DNA from: Massilia sp. PAMC28688
Lineage (GTDB): Bacteria; Pseudomonadota; Gammaproteobacteria; Burkholderiales; Burkholderiaceae_D
NCBI RefSeq assembly: GCF_019443445.1
Contig: NZ_CP080378.1
Location: forward strand, 3,906,001 to 3,970,000
DNA length: 64,000 nucleotides
Direction of reading: 5' to 3'
This document shows positions 11,427 to 21,097 of the stretch, piece by piece (the stretch's first letter is position 1; the number at the start of each line of letters is the position of its first letter). The notes under the pieces are model-generated. The model was not told the DNA's origin, ran no database searches, and worked only from the letters and a program-made list of their open reading frames with translations. A program made the position numbers and the translations under genes.

Positions 11427-11455
11427 CAATGAAGCGCCGCGTGGGCGCTTCATTG
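11427..11455 (+). other. Perfect 12-bp hairpin between rlmJ and the EAL-HDOD gene
   Basis: CAATGAAGCGCC (11427-11438) is fully complementary to GGCGCTTCATTG (11444-11455) around the loop GCGTG. No T run follows, so it is not a standard terminator. It covers the first possible ATG (11429) of the next gene and ends 15 bases before the preferred start, so it may shape translation of that gene or protect the rlmJ mRNA end. Confidence 0.6.
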
Positions 11456-11470
11456 CTTATGGATGTAGAC

Positions 11471-12739
11471 ATGTTGACCGAAGCTCCCCCCGATGTAGTA
11501 CTGCCCACTGACGACTTTTTTCTTGCTCGCCAGCCAATTCTTGGACGCAACCAGCGTCTGGTGGCGTTCGAGCTGCTGTTTCGCAGCGCCGATTCGCCCG
11601 AAGCCAATGTCGTCGATCACGCGGCGGCTACGGCCGCCGTCATTTCGCATGCTTCCCAGCTGGGCATGCAGCGCGTGGTGGGCGAGCGGCTGGCCTTCAT
11701 CAATGTCGATGAGGTCGTGCTGATGAGCGACTTCGTACGCTTTTTGCCGCACGACAAGGTTATCCTGGAAATCCTGGAAACGGTCAAGGCCACGCCCGAC
11801 GTCGTCGCGCGCGTGGTCGCCCTGCGCGAACTGGGCTTCAAGTTTGCGCTCGATGACGTGATCGGCAGGTCGGACGATATTGACAAGCTGCTGGCCCTGG
11901 TGGACGTGGTCAAGATCGATGTCCAGGCCGTGCAAGCGATCGACCCGCACAGCCTGCCGGCCCTGGTCAAGCTGTTTCGCGAACCGGGCCGCAAGCTGCT
12001 GGCGGAAAAGGTCGAAACCGTGGAAGAGTACGAGATGTGCATGGCGCTCGGCTTTGAATACTTCCAGGGCTATTATTTTGCCCGTCCCGCCATCCTGAGC
12101 GGCAAGACCATTGCCCCATCCGAGCTGGTCATCCTCAACTTGCTGCAGCTGATCAATTCCGATGCGGACGACCACGACCTGGAAATGTCGGTCAAGCGCG
12201 ACCCCCTGATCAGCCTGAACCTGCTGCGCCTGGTCAATACCCCGGCTGCCGGTGCGCGCCGCCATATCGATTCGCTGTCCGAAGCGCTGGTGGTGCTGGG
12301 CCGCGAACAGTTGCAGCGCTGGCTGCAAATCCTCTTGTACGCCACGCCGGGCGCGAATGTCGAACTCAATTCTCCGCTGCTGCAAATGGCCACCACGCGC
12401 GGCAAGCTGATGGAGCTGATGACGCGCAAGCTGCCCCCGCCTCGGCGCAGCAGCGCCGAAGCCGGCTTCACGGTGGGCATCATGTCGCTGATGGATGCCC
12501 TGTTTTCCATGTCCATGCGCGACATTCTCGACGCGGTGGCCGTGGCGCCGGACGTGCGCGCCGCCCTGCTCGAGCGCGAAGGCATGCTGGGCGAAATGCT
12601 GCGCATCGTGGAAATGCTGGAAAACCCCAAGCGCGGTCCTCAGCTGTCGCGCTCGCTCAAGGCGCTCGGCCTGACCGTCAAGGAAGTGCGCGACATTGAA
12701 CTTGAAGCCTTTAGCTGGGTCAATCAACTGGTGGTTTGA
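11471..12739 (+). CDS. EAL-HDOD domain signalling protein (YuxH/CdgJ type)
   Basis: An N-terminal EAL-type domain (about 10-215) is followed by an HDOD domain (about 215-400). Such proteins act in c-di-GMP linked control of motility or stress, often as degenerate, non-catalytic regulators. Here the signature EAL reads ELL and the DDFG loop reads DDVIG. Several metal- and substrate-binding positions still look intact (INVDE, LEILE, VKID, AEKVET, FQGYY), so loss of activity is not certain. The ATG at 11471 was chosen because it follows GGAT and lies clear of the upstream hairpin; ATGs at 11459 and 11429 are alternatives. Confidence 0.85.
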   Translation: MLTEAPPDVVLPTDDFFLARQPILGRNQRLVAFELLFRSADSPEANVVDHAAATAAVISHASQLGMQRVVGERLAFINVDEVVLMSDFVRFLPHDKVILEILETVKATPDVVARVVALRELGFKFALDDVIGRSDDIDKLLALVDVVKIDVQAVQAIDPHSLPALVKLFREPGRKLLAEKVETVEEYEMCMALGFEYFQGYYFARPAILSGKTIAPSELVILNLLQLINSDADDHDLEMSVKRDPLISLNLLRLVNTPAAGARRHIDSLSEALVVLGREQLQRWLQILLYATPGANVELNSPLLQMATTRGKLMELMTRKLPPPRRSSAEAGFTVGIMSLMDALFSMSMRDILDAVAVAPDVRAALLEREGMLGEMLRIVEMLENPKRGPQLSRSLKALGLTVKEVRDIELEAFSWVNQLVV

Positions 12740-12779
12740 TGCAGCCGCCAGGCCGGCCCTGCCGGTTGTGTTGTGCCGC

Positions 12780-13523
12780 TTACTGGGCCAGCAACAGGAA
12801 CACGGTCGGCTTCTTGTGAAAGTCCGGCGCCTTGCCTGCCGCTAGCTGCGCCTTCCACTGGGTGGCCGTGTGGGTGCGGATCGACTCCGTCGGCAAGCTC
12901 AGGTCGGTAGCCACGCAGATCAGCGTCGTGCCCTGGCAGGCGGCGGCCAGCGCGTCGAGCATGGCGCCGTTGCGGTAGGGCGTTTCAATCATGAGCTGGG
13001 TTTGCCGCTCCGCGCGCGAACGCTTTTCCAGTTCGCCAATGCGGCGGATGCGCTGCGCCGCGTCCGTGGGCAGGTAGCCATTGAAGGCAAAGCTCTGGCC
13101 ATTCAAGCCACTTGCCATCACGGCCAGCAGCAGCGACGACGGACCCACCAGGGGCCGCACGGTAATGCCATGCGCATGGGCCAGGCGCACCAGGTCGGCG
13201 CCGGGATCGGCCACGGCCGGCACGCCCGCTTCCGACACCAGCCCCGCATCGCGGCCCGCCAGCAAGGGCGCCAGCAAAGCGGCCAGGGCGGCGGGCGGCG
13301 TATTGACATTCAGTTCGCTGATCGCGATCTCCTGCAAGGGCTTGGCCAGCGGGTGATTGACGGCTATTAATTTGAGGAAGGCACGCGCCGTCTTGGCGTT
13401 CTCGGCCACGAAATAGTCGAGCCTGGACGTCAGGGCTTGCACCTGCTCGGGAATGATGGACGCCAGGGCGCCGGCCTCGACCGTGCCGAGCGTGTTGGGA
13501 ATTAAGAATAAGGTGCCGGGCAT
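12780..13523 (-). CDS. RsmI-like SAM-dependent methyltransferase (tetrapyrrole methylase fold)
   Basis: This 247-residue protein belongs to the family of RsmI, which 2'-O-methylates C1402 of 16S rRNA. Recognisable segments are AGLVSEAGVPAVADPGADLV (numbering about 95-115), VGPSSLLLAVMASGLNGQSF and the late ETPYRN motif. It is shorter than E. coli RsmI (286) and lacks the usual N-terminal GTLYVVATPIGNL, reading GTLFLIPNTLG instead. It may therefore be a paralogue with another target. It lies five bases downstream of the Maf gene on the same strand. Confidence 0.8.
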   Translation of the reverse strand: MPGTLFLIPNTLGTVEAGALASIIPEQVQALTSRLDYFVAENAKTARAFLKLIAVNHPLAKPLQEIAISELNVNTPPAALAALLAPLLAGRDAGLVSEAGVPAVADPGADLVRLAHAHGITVRPLVGPSSLLLAVMASGLNGQSFAFNGYLPTDAAQRIRRIGELEKRSRAERQTQLMIETPYRNGAMLDALAAACQGTTLICVATDLSLPTESIRTHTATQWKAQLAAGKAPDFHKKPTVFLLLAQ

Positions 13524-13528
13524 GGTGC

Positions 13529-14128
13529 TCAGTTGCTGAAAAAGTGAAAACCGGCGCGGCGCAGCATGCCGGTCAGGGCGATCAGGGGCAGGCCGGTCAG
13601 GGCCGTGGGATCGCTGCTGTCAATCCGTTCCAAAATGGCAATGCCCAGGCCCTCGTTCTTGGCGCTGCCGGCGCAATCATAGGGTTGCTCGATCCGCAAA
13701 TAGGCGTCGAGTTCGGCGTCGGGCAGGTCGCGGAAGGTGACGAAGGTTTGCACATTCTCCAGCTCGGCACCTCCGGCCGCGTCCACCACGCACAGGGCCG
13801 TATGGAACACGACGCGCCGCCCGCGCATGCGCTGCAGCTGGGCCAGCGCCGCCGCGTGGCTGCCCGGTTTGCCGATCTGTTCGCCATCGAGCGTGGCCAC
13901 CTGGTCCGAGCCGATCACCACGCTGCCGGGGGCGCGGGCGGCCACCGCCTCGGCCTTGGCGCGGGCCAGGCGCAGGGCGGTCGCCTGCGGCGCCTCTGCC
14001 GGCAGGGGCCGCTCGTCTAGCTCGGGCAGCATGACCGCGAACGGCAGGCGCAGGCGCGCCAGCAGTTCGCGCCGGTAGGCCGAACTTGATGCAAGAATCA
14101 GACGGGAAGGGGAGTTAGTTGGTATCAT
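13529..14128 (-). CDS. Maf/YceF nucleotide pyrophosphatase (7-methyl-GTP type)
   Basis: This 199-residue Maf-family protein has the phosphate-binding motif SSSAYRRELL near residue 14, the catalytic region VIGSDQVATLDGEQIGKPG, and CAGSAKNEGLGIAI, whose form matches the YceF branch that hydrolyses 7-methyl-GTP. These enzymes remove modified nucleotides from the pool. The position next to, and divergent from, yceD-rpmF-plsX is the same as for yceF in E. coli, which supports the subtype. It probably shares a transcript with the RsmI-like gene downstream. Confidence 0.88.
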   Translation of the reverse strand: MIPTNSPSRLILASSSAYRRELLARLRLPFAVMLPELDERPLPAEAPQATALRLARAKAEAVAARAPGSVVIGSDQVATLDGEQIGKPGSHAAALAQLQRMRGRRVVFHTALCVVDAAGGAELENVQTFVTFRDLPDAELDAYLRIEQPYDCAGSAKNEGLGIAILERIDSSDPTALTGLPLIALTGMLRRAGFHFFSN

Positions 14129-14219
14129 TGCGGCCTTGTGCGGTCAAACCGCGCTAAGTCTTTGACTTGGCAGCGGCAAGCCTGTTATTATCGCAGGTTT
14201 TCCGGGGAAAATTTCTGCA

Positions 14220-14717
14220 ATGAGCGCTTTTGTCATCGACGCTTTCGAGTTTTGTCGAAGCAACGGCCATCGCGACGGTGTCACGCCGGTCGCCGAAATG
14301 AGCCGGTTAAACAAGGATTGTGCCGACCAGTCGGGCCACGTGAGCTGGGCTGTGGATGGTGCAACGAGCAAGCAGGGCTATCCGCAAATGACGCTGTCGG
14401 TTGCCGGCACCGTCCAGCTGATGTGCCAGCGCTGCCTGACGCCGTTCAGCTACGAGATGCAGTCGTCCACCGTGCTCATGCTCGGCAAGGATGATGCCCA
14501 TGCCGACGAAATCGAGGAAGTGATTGCCGACGAGAGCATTGACGTCATCGTCGGCAGCCGCCAGTGCGATATCCGCGACCTGATCGAAGACGAGGCGCTG
14601 CTGGCACTGCCGCAAGTGCCCAAGCACGATGTGTGCCCCGACAGTAAATTGCTGGACGTGCTCAAGAGCGAGAAGCCATCGCCCTTTGCCGGCTTGAAGG
14701 ACTTGAAGTCCGAGTAA
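14220..14717 (+). CDS. yceD: YceD (DUF177), 23S rRNA accumulation protein
   Basis: This 165-residue DUF177 protein contains the family metal-type cysteines CQRC in the centre and a later cysteine (HDVCPDS). YceD homologues are needed for normal 23S rRNA levels and always sit in front of rpmF, as here. The C-terminus FAGLKDLKSE is typical. It starts at the ATG at 14220, 92 bases from the divergent Maf gene. The 184 bases to rpmF hold no gene. Confidence 0.9.
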   Translation: MSAFVIDAFEFCRSNGHRDGVTPVAEMSRLNKDCADQSGHVSWAVDGATSKQGYPQMTLSVAGTVQLMCQRCLTPFSYEMQSSTVLMLGKDDAHADEIEEVIADESIDVIVGSRQCDIRDLIEDEALLALPQVPKHDVCPDSKLLDVLKSEKPSPFAGLKDLKSE

Positions 14718-14901
14718 GACAGAATAAGCAGGACGTAAAAAACGTGTCAAACGCGTGTTGTAGTCGAGTATGGCATCAAGCAGGAAATGTAAGACAGCGT
14801 TAAACATGTCGGTAAATTAAATTGCCGCTGGGATACTCGATTCGCATGTATTTGCCGGTCGAATGTGTTAGAATTTTAGAACTTATGTATTAGGAGTCAT
14901 C

Positions 14902-15084
14902 ATGGCAGTTCAGCAGAATAAGAAGTCCCCATCCAAGCGCGGCATGCACCGCTCGCACGACTTCCTGGTCGCGCCACAGCTGGGTATCGAGCCAACCACG
15001 GGTGAGACGCACCTGCGTCACCACATCAGCCCGAACGGTTTCTACCGTGGCCGTAAAGTACTCAAGACCAAGAACGACGAGTAA
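14902..15084 (+). CDS. rpmF: 50S ribosomal protein L32
   Basis: This 60-residue L32 is full length. The start [20 protein letters not shown] is the universal L32 N-terminus, and [15 protein letters not shown] matches proteobacterial members. The cysteines of zinc-binding L32 variants are absent. AGGAG lies seven bases before the ATG. L32 is a small component of the large subunit near the peptidyl-transferase region. A likely terminator lies between it and plsX, so the fatty-acid genes may have an extra promoter. Confidence 0.97.
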   Translation: MAVQQNKKSPSKRGMHRSHDFLVAPQLGIEPTTGETHLRHHISPNGFYRGRKVLKTKNDE

Positions 15085-15110
15085 TCGACGTCTTCTCATT
15101 GAGTAAGATG

Positions 15111-15157
15111 AAAGCGGGGCTACGGGAATTTTTACGTCGCGCCGCTTTTTCTTTATT
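15111..15157 (+). terminator. Possible terminator or attenuator after rpmF
   Basis: AAGCGGGGC (15112-15120) pairs with GCGCCGCTT (15139-15147) with one mismatch, followed by a T-rich tail (TTTTTCTTTATT). The 18-base loop weakens it. It would let rpmF be expressed more strongly than plsX. Confidence 0.5.
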
Positions 15158-15292
15158 ACCGGCTGCAAAGCACCCTTGCGGCCCGTCATTTCGAATAAAG
15201 CAGACTCTGACTGGCAGTCGCCAGCTGACAGAGCGCACCCTGCCGCCTGTGCTCGTGAGCATGGCCCCGGGCCTGCGGTATGAATCCACCAA

Positions 15293-16351
15293 ATGACAAT
15301 TAAAATTTCCATTGACTGCATGGGCGGCGACCATGGCCCGTCGGTCACCATACCCGCAGCGTTTGCCTTCGTCCAGCGCGAGCCCGAGGCCGAACTGATC
15401 CTCGTTGGCCAGGAAGAACGCGTGCGCGCGGAATTGCGCAAGTGCAAGGCCGAGGACCACCCCCGTCTGTCGGTCGTGCACGCTTCCGAGGTGGTGGAGA
15501 TGGATGATCCCATCGAAGTCGCCCTGCGCCGCAAGAAGGATTCCTCGATGCGCGTGGCAGTCGAACTGGTCAAGGAAGGCCGGGCCCAGGCCTGCGTCTC
15601 TGCCGGCAATACCGGCGCCCTGATGGCCGTGTCACGCTACGTGCTCAAGACCATGAGCGGGGTCGACCGTCCCGCCATCTGCATGACCATGCCCAACCAG
15701 AAGGGCGGTCCCACCTACATGCTGGACCTGGGCGCGAATGTCGATTGCGAACCGCATCACCTGCACCAGTTCGCCATCATGGGCTCGGTGCTGGTGTCGG
15801 CCATGGAAGGCATCGAGCGTCCCACCATTGGCCTGCTCAACGTGGGCCACGAAGAAATCAAGGGCAACGACCTGGTCAAGGCCACCGCCAGGCTGCTGCG
15901 CGACGACCACGAGCGCGGCGTGCTCAATTTCTTTGGCAATATCGAGGGCAATGACATCTTCAAGGGCACGACCGACATCGTCGTATGCGACGGTTTTGTC
16001 GGCAATGTCACGCTCAAGGCCGTGGAGGGCCTGGGCCGCATGGTCAAGAGCGCCCTCAGCTCGGAATTCCGGCGCAATCCGATCACCATGCTGGGCGCGC
16101 TCATCTCGCGCGGCGCCCTCAAGAATTTTGGCAACCTGGTCAACCCCTCGCGCTACAACGGCGGCACGCTGCTGGGCCTGCGCGGGCTGGTCTTCAAGAG
16201 CCACGGCAGCGCCGATGCCTATTCCTATGGATGGGCAATCAAGCGTTCCTTCGATGCAGCGAAATACAATGTGCAGGAGCATCTCTCGGAGAAGATCGCC
16301 GAACTGATGCCGCGCGCGCCTGAAGCGGAAGCGGCAGGCCCAACCACTTAG
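15293..16351 (+). CDS. plsX: Phosphate acyltransferase PlsX
   Basis: This 352-residue enzyme turns acyl-ACP into acyl-phosphate, the first committed step of phospholipid synthesis with PlsY. The N-terminal [12 protein letters not shown] is diagnostic, and [24 protein letters not shown] and [12 protein letters not shown] are conserved. It sits between rpmF and fabH as in most proteobacteria and is 14 bases from fabH, so it should be co-transcribed with the fab genes. Confidence 0.96.
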   Translation: MTIKISIDCMGGDHGPSVTIPAAFAFVQREPEAELILVGQEERVRAELRKCKAEDHPRLSVVHASEVVEMDDPIEVALRRKKDSSMRVAVELVKEGRAQACVSAGNTGALMAVSRYVLKTMSGVDRPAICMTMPNQKGGPTYMLDLGANVDCEPHHLHQFAIMGSVLVSAMEGIERPTIGLLNVGHEEIKGNDLVKATARLLRDDHERGVLNFFGNIEGNDIFKGTTDIVVCDGFVGNVTLKAVEGLGRMVKSALSSEFRRNPITMLGALISRGALKNFGNLVNPSRYNGGTLLGLRGLVFKSHGSADAYSYGWAIKRSFDAAKYNVQEHLSEKIAELMPRAPEAEAAGPTT

Positions 16352-16365
16352 TAGGACGGTAAGCA

Positions 16366-17352
16366 ATGACTTTGTATAGCAAAATTATCGGCACCGGCAG
16401 CTACTTGCCCCAACAACGCGTGACCAATGCCGACCTGACGGCGCAGCTGGCCGCCAAAGGGATTGAAACCTCGGACGAGTGGATTGTCTCGCGCAGCGGC
16501 ATCTCGGCGCGCCACTACGCGGGCGCAGATGAACTGTCGTCCGACCTGGCGGTCAACGCGGCCCGGCGCGCGCTCGAGATGGCCGGCTTGCAGCCCGACC
16601 AGATCGACCTGGTCATCGTCGCCAGTTCCACGCCCGACTTTTACGGCAGCTTTCCCAGCACCGCCTGCATCGTCCAGCAAAAGCTGGGCATGCACAACAG
16701 CAGCGCCGCCTTTGACGTGCAGGCCGTGTGCAGCGGCTTTGTGTACGCCGTGTCGGTGGCCGACGCCTTCATCAAGGCCGGGGCCCACAAGCACGTGCTG
16801 GTGATCGGGGCCGAAGTGTTTTCGCGCATCCTCAATTTCGAAGACCGCACCACCTGCGTGCTGTTTGGCGACGGCGCCGGCGCCATCGTGCTGTCGGCGT
16901 CCAGCGCGCCGGGCATCTTGGCCACCAAGCTGCATGCCGACGGGCGCCACGCCAACATCCTGTCGGTGCCGGGCAGCCTGGCCGGCGGCGCCATTGCCGG
17001 CAGTGCCTTCCTGTACATGGACGGGCCGGCCGTGTTCAAGCTGGCCGTTTCGGTCCTGGAACAGGTGGCGCACGAAGCGCTGGCCCATGCCGGCATGCAG
17101 GCCTCGGACATCGACTGGCTCATTCCCCACCAGGCCAATATCCGCATCATGAAAAGCACGGCCAAAAAGCTCGACCTGCCACTGGAAAAAATGGTGGTCA
17201 CGGTCGACCAGCACGGCAATACCTCGGCCGCCTCGATTCCCCTCGCACTCGACATTGCCGTGCGCGATGGCCGCGTGAAGGCAGGCGACAACGTCATGAT
17301 GGAAGGCGTGGGCGGCGGCTTTACCTGGGGCGCCGTGCTGGCGCGCATGTAG
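16366..17352 (+). CDS. fabH: 3-oxoacyl-ACP synthase III (KASIII)
   Basis: FabH condenses acetyl-CoA with malonyl-ACP to start fatty-acid synthesis. The 328-residue protein has the complete catalytic triad: Cys122 in AVCSGFVYA, His255 in HQANIRI and Asn285 in [10 protein letters not shown]. The C-terminal glycine-rich segment [14 protein letters not shown] is conserved. It follows plsX closely and precedes fabD by 100 bases. Confidence 0.97.
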   Translation: MTLYSKIIGTGSYLPQQRVTNADLTAQLAAKGIETSDEWIVSRSGISARHYAGADELSSDLAVNAARRALEMAGLQPDQIDLVIVASSTPDFYGSFPSTACIVQQKLGMHNSSAAFDVQAVCSGFVYAVSVADAFIKAGAHKHVLVIGAEVFSRILNFEDRTTCVLFGDGAGAIVLSASSAPGILATKLHADGRHANILSVPGSLAGGAIAGSAFLYMDGPAVFKLAVSVLEQVAHEALAHAGMQASDIDWLIPHQANIRIMKSTAKKLDLPLEKMVVTVDQHGNTSAASIPLALDIAVRDGRVKAGDNVMMEGVGGGFTWGAVLARM

Positions 17353-17452
17353 CGTCCCTTCGCGCCGCCGATTAGAACTAGTATTCCACCCCGGTTGCCG
17401 GCGGCGTGACCGATCGCCGTGACCGATCACCTATTTTGGAGTAATTCTCAGG

Positions 17453-18412
17453 ATGAGTAATTTCGCATTCGTATTCCCCGGCCAGGGTTCGCAGGCCGTC
17501 GGCATGCTCAATGGTTTCGCCGGCAATCGCGTGGTGGAGCAGACCGTGCGCGAGGCCAGCGAAGCCCTTGGTCTCGACCTGGGCAAGCTGATGGCGGAAG
17601 GCCCCAAGGAAGAGCTGGACCTGACCACCAACACCCAGCCCGTGATGCTGACCGCGTCCGTGGCCGTGTACCGGGCCTGGCTGGCCGCCGGTGGCCCGGT
17701 CCCGTCCGTGGTGGCCGGCCACAGCGTGGGCGAATATGCCGCCCTGGTGGCAGCCGGCGTGATCGCGTTCAAGGATGCCGTGCCGCTGGTGCGTTTTCGG
17801 GCCCAGGTGATGCAGGAAGCGGTGCCGGTCGGGCAGGGCGGCATGGCCGTGGTGCTGGGCCTGGGCGCCGACGAGGTGCGCGCCGTGTGCGCCGCCGCCG
17901 CGGCCGAACAGGCCGGCAGCGTGGTGGAAGCCGTCAACTTCAACGAGCCGACCCAGATCGTCATCGCCGGCCATACCGATGCCGTCGAGCGCGCCTGCGT
18001 CCTGGCCAAGGAAAAAGGCGCCAAGCGCGCCATGAAACTGGCCGTGTCGGCGCCATTTCACTCCTCGCTGCTGCTGCCGGCCGGCGAACGGTTGCGCCAG
18101 TACATGCAGGAGCTGCCCTTTGGCGCGCCGCAAATCGACTTGATCAACAACGTTGACGTGGCTATTGTTAACGATCCGGCAGCCATCAAGGATGCCCTGG
18201 CGCGCCAGGCAGCCGGCGCGGTGCGCTGGGTGGAAACCATGCAGAAGCTGGCCGCAGGCGGCATCACCCAGATCATTGAAAGCGCACCGAGCAAGGTGCT
18301 CATCGGCATGGCCAAGCGCATCGATGCGGGCCTGGTGGGCGAAGCACTGGTGGACCAGGCCGCCCTGGAGCGGGTACTGGCCAGCGTCCAGGCGCCGCAG
18401 GCAGGCGCGTAA
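17453..18412 (+). CDS. fabD: Malonyl-CoA:ACP transacylase
   Basis: FabD moves malonyl from CoA to acyl carrier protein. In this 319-residue protein the nucleophile Ser91 lies in GHSVGEYAAL and the catalytic His203 in APFHSSLLLPA. The N-terminal FVFPGQGSQAVGM is the family hallmark. It lies in the fab operon between fabH and fabG. Confidence 0.97.
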   Translation: MSNFAFVFPGQGSQAVGMLNGFAGNRVVEQTVREASEALGLDLGKLMAEGPKEELDLTTNTQPVMLTASVAVYRAWLAAGGPVPSVVAGHSVGEYAALVAAGVIAFKDAVPLVRFRAQVMQEAVPVGQGGMAVVLGLGADEVRAVCAAAAAEQAGSVVEAVNFNEPTQIVIAGHTDAVERACVLAKEKGAKRAMKLAVSAPFHSSLLLPAGERLRQYMQELPFGAPQIDLINNVDVAIVNDPAAIKDALARQAAGAVRWVETMQKLAAGGITQIIESAPSKVLIGMAKRIDAGLVGEALVDQAALERVLASVQAPQAGA

Positions 18413-18450
18413 ATCCAGGCCCATACAGCAAACTCATAATAAGGATCAGC

Positions 18451-19188
18451 ATGAATCTCGACAAGCAAGTGGCACTCGTGACCGGCGCCTCGCGCGGCAT
18501 TGGCCAAGCCATCGCGCTGGAACTGGCACGCCAGGGCGCCACCGTGGTGGGTACCGCAACCTCCGAGTCCGGCGCCGCCGCCATCAGCGCCTATCTGGCA
18601 GAATTTGGCGGCAAGGGCGTGGTACTGAACGTGACGGATGCGGCCAACTGCAGCGCCGTCATTGACGAGGTGCAAAAAACCTGCGGCAGCCTCTCGATCC
18701 TGGTCAACAATGCGGGCATTACCCAGGACCAGCTGGCCATGCGCATGAAGGATGAGGAGTGGGACAGCGTGATTGCCACCAACCTGACCGCCGTGGGCCG
18801 CCTGTCGCGCGCCGTCCTGCGCGGCATGATGAAGGCCAAGCACGGCCGCATCATCAACATTACTTCGGTGGTCGGCTCGGCCGGCAATCCGGGCCAGATG
18901 AACTATGCGGCCGCCAAGGCCGGCGTGGCCGGCATGAGCCGGGCGCTGGCGCGCGAGATCGGCAGCCGCAACATCACCGTCAACTGCATCGCCCCCGGTT
19001 TCATCGATACCGACATGACAAAAGCGCTCAGTGCGGACCAGCACAGTGCCCTCTTGACGCAGATCCCGCTGGGCCGCCTCGGTGCGCCGCAAGACATTGC
19101 CCATGCGGTGGCCTTCCTGGCCGGTCCCCAGGCTGCCTACATCACCGGCACCACCTTGCACGTCAACGGCGGCATGTACATGAATTAA
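18451..19188 (+). CDS. fabG: 3-oxoacyl-ACP reductase
   Basis: FabG reduces 3-oxoacyl-ACP with NADPH. It is a short-chain dehydrogenase of 245 residues with the cofactor motif TGASRGIG near residue 12, NNAG near 87, and the catalytic residues Ser139, Tyr152 and Lys156 (NYAAAKAG). Operon position and size leave little doubt against other short-chain dehydrogenases. Confidence 0.96.
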   Translation: MNLDKQVALVTGASRGIGQAIALELARQGATVVGTATSESGAAAISAYLAEFGGKGVVLNVTDAANCSAVIDEVQKTCGSLSILVNNAGITQDQLAMRMKDEEWDSVIATNLTAVGRLSRAVLRGMMKAKHGRIINITSVVGSAGNPGQMNYAAAKAGVAGMSRALAREIGSRNITVNCIAPGFIDTDMTKALSADQHSALLTQIPLGRLGAPQDIAHAVAFLAGPQAAYITGTTLHVNGGMYMN

Positions 19189-19369
19189 GTGTCAGAATAG
19201 TCATCCGCGGCTGCCCCGTGGCGCCTTGCGGGTGGGTGTGATTGATTGAATTGAAATGAGTTAGCAGCACGTTCGGTGGAATTTCAAACAGAAGCCGAAA
19301 TTAGTTTTTCAACGCGCAAACCTGATAAAATGCGCGCACTTTCCGTAACACACACAATGGAGCCATAAC

Positions 19370-19609
19370 ATGTCGGATATCGAACAACGCGTTAAAAAAA
19401 TCGTCGCTGAGCAGCTGGGTGTTGCAGAAGTCGACATCAAAATCGAGTCCTCGTTCGTTGACGACCTCGGCGCCGATTCCCTCGACACCGTCGAACTGGT
19501 GATGGCACTGGAAGACGAATTCGAAATGGAAATCCCTGACGAGCAAGCCGAGAAGATCACGACCGTGAAGCAGGCTATCGACTACGCGACCGCGCACGTC
19601 AAGGCCTAA
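19370..19609 (+). CDS. acpP: Acyl carrier protein
   Basis: This 79-residue acidic four-helix protein carries the growing acyl chain on a 4'-phosphopantetheine attached to Ser37 in GADSLDTVE. The 181-base gap before it, longer than others in the operon, probably carries an additional promoter for this very abundant protein, although no clear consensus was seen. The AcpS that would activate it is encoded at 31491 in this window. Confidence 0.98.
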   Translation: MSDIEQRVKKIVAEQLGVAEVDIKIESSFVDDLGADSLDTVELVMALEDEFEMEIPDEQAEKITTVKQAIDYATAHVKA

Positions 19610-19634
19610 GTTTTAGTTGTTTCGGGAGAATCGC

Positions 19635-20882
19635 TTGAGTCGTTCACGCAACCGTCGTGTCGTTGTTACCGGCCTGGGCTGCGTTTCACCAATTGGCAAC
19701 ACGATTGCCGATGCGTGGAGCGCGGCACTGGCCGGCAAGTCGGGCATCACCAGCATCACCAAATTTGATCCATCCCCGTTCTCGACCCATATCGCGGGCG
19801 AGGTCAAGGGCTTCAATGTCGAGCAGTACCTGCCCGGCAAGGATGCTCGCCATATGGATACCTTCATCCATTTCGGCATGGCCGCCGGAATCCAGGCCTG
19901 GCAGGATTGCGGCCTGGCGGTCACCGAAGAAAACGCCGACCGCATTGGCGTGATCATCGGTTCCGGCATCGGCGGCTTGCCGCTGATCGAGGAAACCAAG
20001 GAAGAATTCACCAAGCGTGGCGCGCGCCGCATTTCGCCCTTCTTCGTGCCGGCCTCGATCATCAACATGATCTCCGGGAATTTGTCGATCAAGTACGGCA
20101 TGCGCGGTCCCAACCTTGCCATCGTCACGGCCTGCACCACCGGCCTGCACAGCATTGGCGCGGCCGGCCGCCTGATTGAATATGGCGACGCCGACGTCAT
20201 GATCGCCGGCGGTGCCGAAGCGACCATTTCGCCCCTGGGCCTGGGTGGTTTCGCTGCCGCCCGCGCTTTGTCGGCGCGCAATGACGATCCGGCCACGGCC
20301 TCGCGTCCCTGGGACCGCGACCGCGACGGTTTCGTGCTCGGTGAAGGCGCCGGTGTCATGGTGCTGGAAGAGTACGAGCACGCCAAGGCGCGCGGCGCAA
20401 AGATCTACGCCGAGCTGCTCGGGTTCGGCATGAGCGCCGATGCCTATCACATGACCTCGCCCGTGGAAGACGGCGCCGGTGCCAGCCGCTGCATGAAAGC
20501 TGCCCTGGCCAACGCCGAAATCAATCCGGACCAGGTGCAGTATGTGAATGCGCACGGTACCTCGACGCCCCTGGGCGACGTGGCCGAAGTGATGGGCCTG
20601 AAGATGACGTTTGGCGAGCATGCCCACAAGCTGGTCGTCAATTCCACCAAGTCCATGACCGGCCACCTGCTGGGCGGGGCGGGCGGACTGGAGGCGGTAT
20701 TCACGGTACTGGCCATGCACCACCAGGTGTCGCCGCCGACCATCAATATCTTCAACCAGGACCCGGCCTGCGACCTCGACTTCTGCGCCAACACGGCGCG
20801 CGACATGAAAATCGATATCGCTGTCAAGAACTCGTTCGGGTTCGGCGGTACCAACGGCTCGCTGGTATTCGGCAAGTTCTAG
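19635..20882 (+). CDS. fabF: 3-oxoacyl-ACP synthase II (KASII), TTG start
   Basis: FabF elongates acyl-ACP by condensation with malonyl-ACP. The Cys-His-His triad is complete: Cys167 ([10 protein letters not shown]), His307 ([11 protein letters not shown]) and His344 ([11 protein letters not shown]). The start is assigned to the TTG at 19635, giving [15 protein letters not shown], because GGGAG lies five to seven bases before it. A TTG at 19617 lies upstream of that ribosome site, and no ATG fits. The rare start codon may hold FabF below AcpP levels. The protein is 415 residues. A strong terminator follows. Confidence 0.96.
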   Translation: MSRSRNRRVVVTGLGCVSPIGNTIADAWSAALAGKSGITSITKFDPSPFSTHIAGEVKGFNVEQYLPGKDARHMDTFIHFGMAAGIQAWQDCGLAVTEENADRIGVIIGSGIGGLPLIEETKEEFTKRGARRISPFFVPASIINMISGNLSIKYGMRGPNLAIVTACTTGLHSIGAAGRLIEYGDADVMIAGGAEATISPLGLGGFAAARALSARNDDPATASRPWDRDRDGFVLGEGAGVMVLEEYEHAKARGAKIYAELLGFGMSADAYHMTSPVEDGAGASRCMKAALANAEINPDQVQYVNAHGTSTPLGDVAEVMGLKMTFGEHAHKLVVNSTKSMTGHLLGGAGGLEAVFTVLAMHHQVSPPTINIFNQDPACDLDFCANTARDMKIDIAVKNSFGFGGTNGSLVFGKF

Positions 20883-20915
20883 CCGCTACAAAAAAAGCAG
20901 TATTTCAGCTGAACC

Positions 20916-20959
20916 ATCGGCGCCCCATCCTGTCAAAGGATTGGGCGCCGATTTCTTTT
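20916..20959 (+). terminator. Terminator of the fab operon
   Basis: A 10-bp stem (ATCGGCGCCC 20916-20925 with GGGCGCCGAT 20943-20952) is extended by ATCC/GGAT after one mismatch, has a 7-base loop, and is followed by a T-rich run to 20959. Confidence 0.9.
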
Positions 20960-21097
20960 GGCCGCCGATCATGCCACGCATCCCTCCCGGGGACACGCCG
21001 GCGTGATCGCGCCATCGTCATTCGCGTGCATGTTGGCGCGCCCATGTAGTGAGCAGTTCCTGCAATTGCGGCTCTTCCTGTCCTGTCCTGGTGCTGC

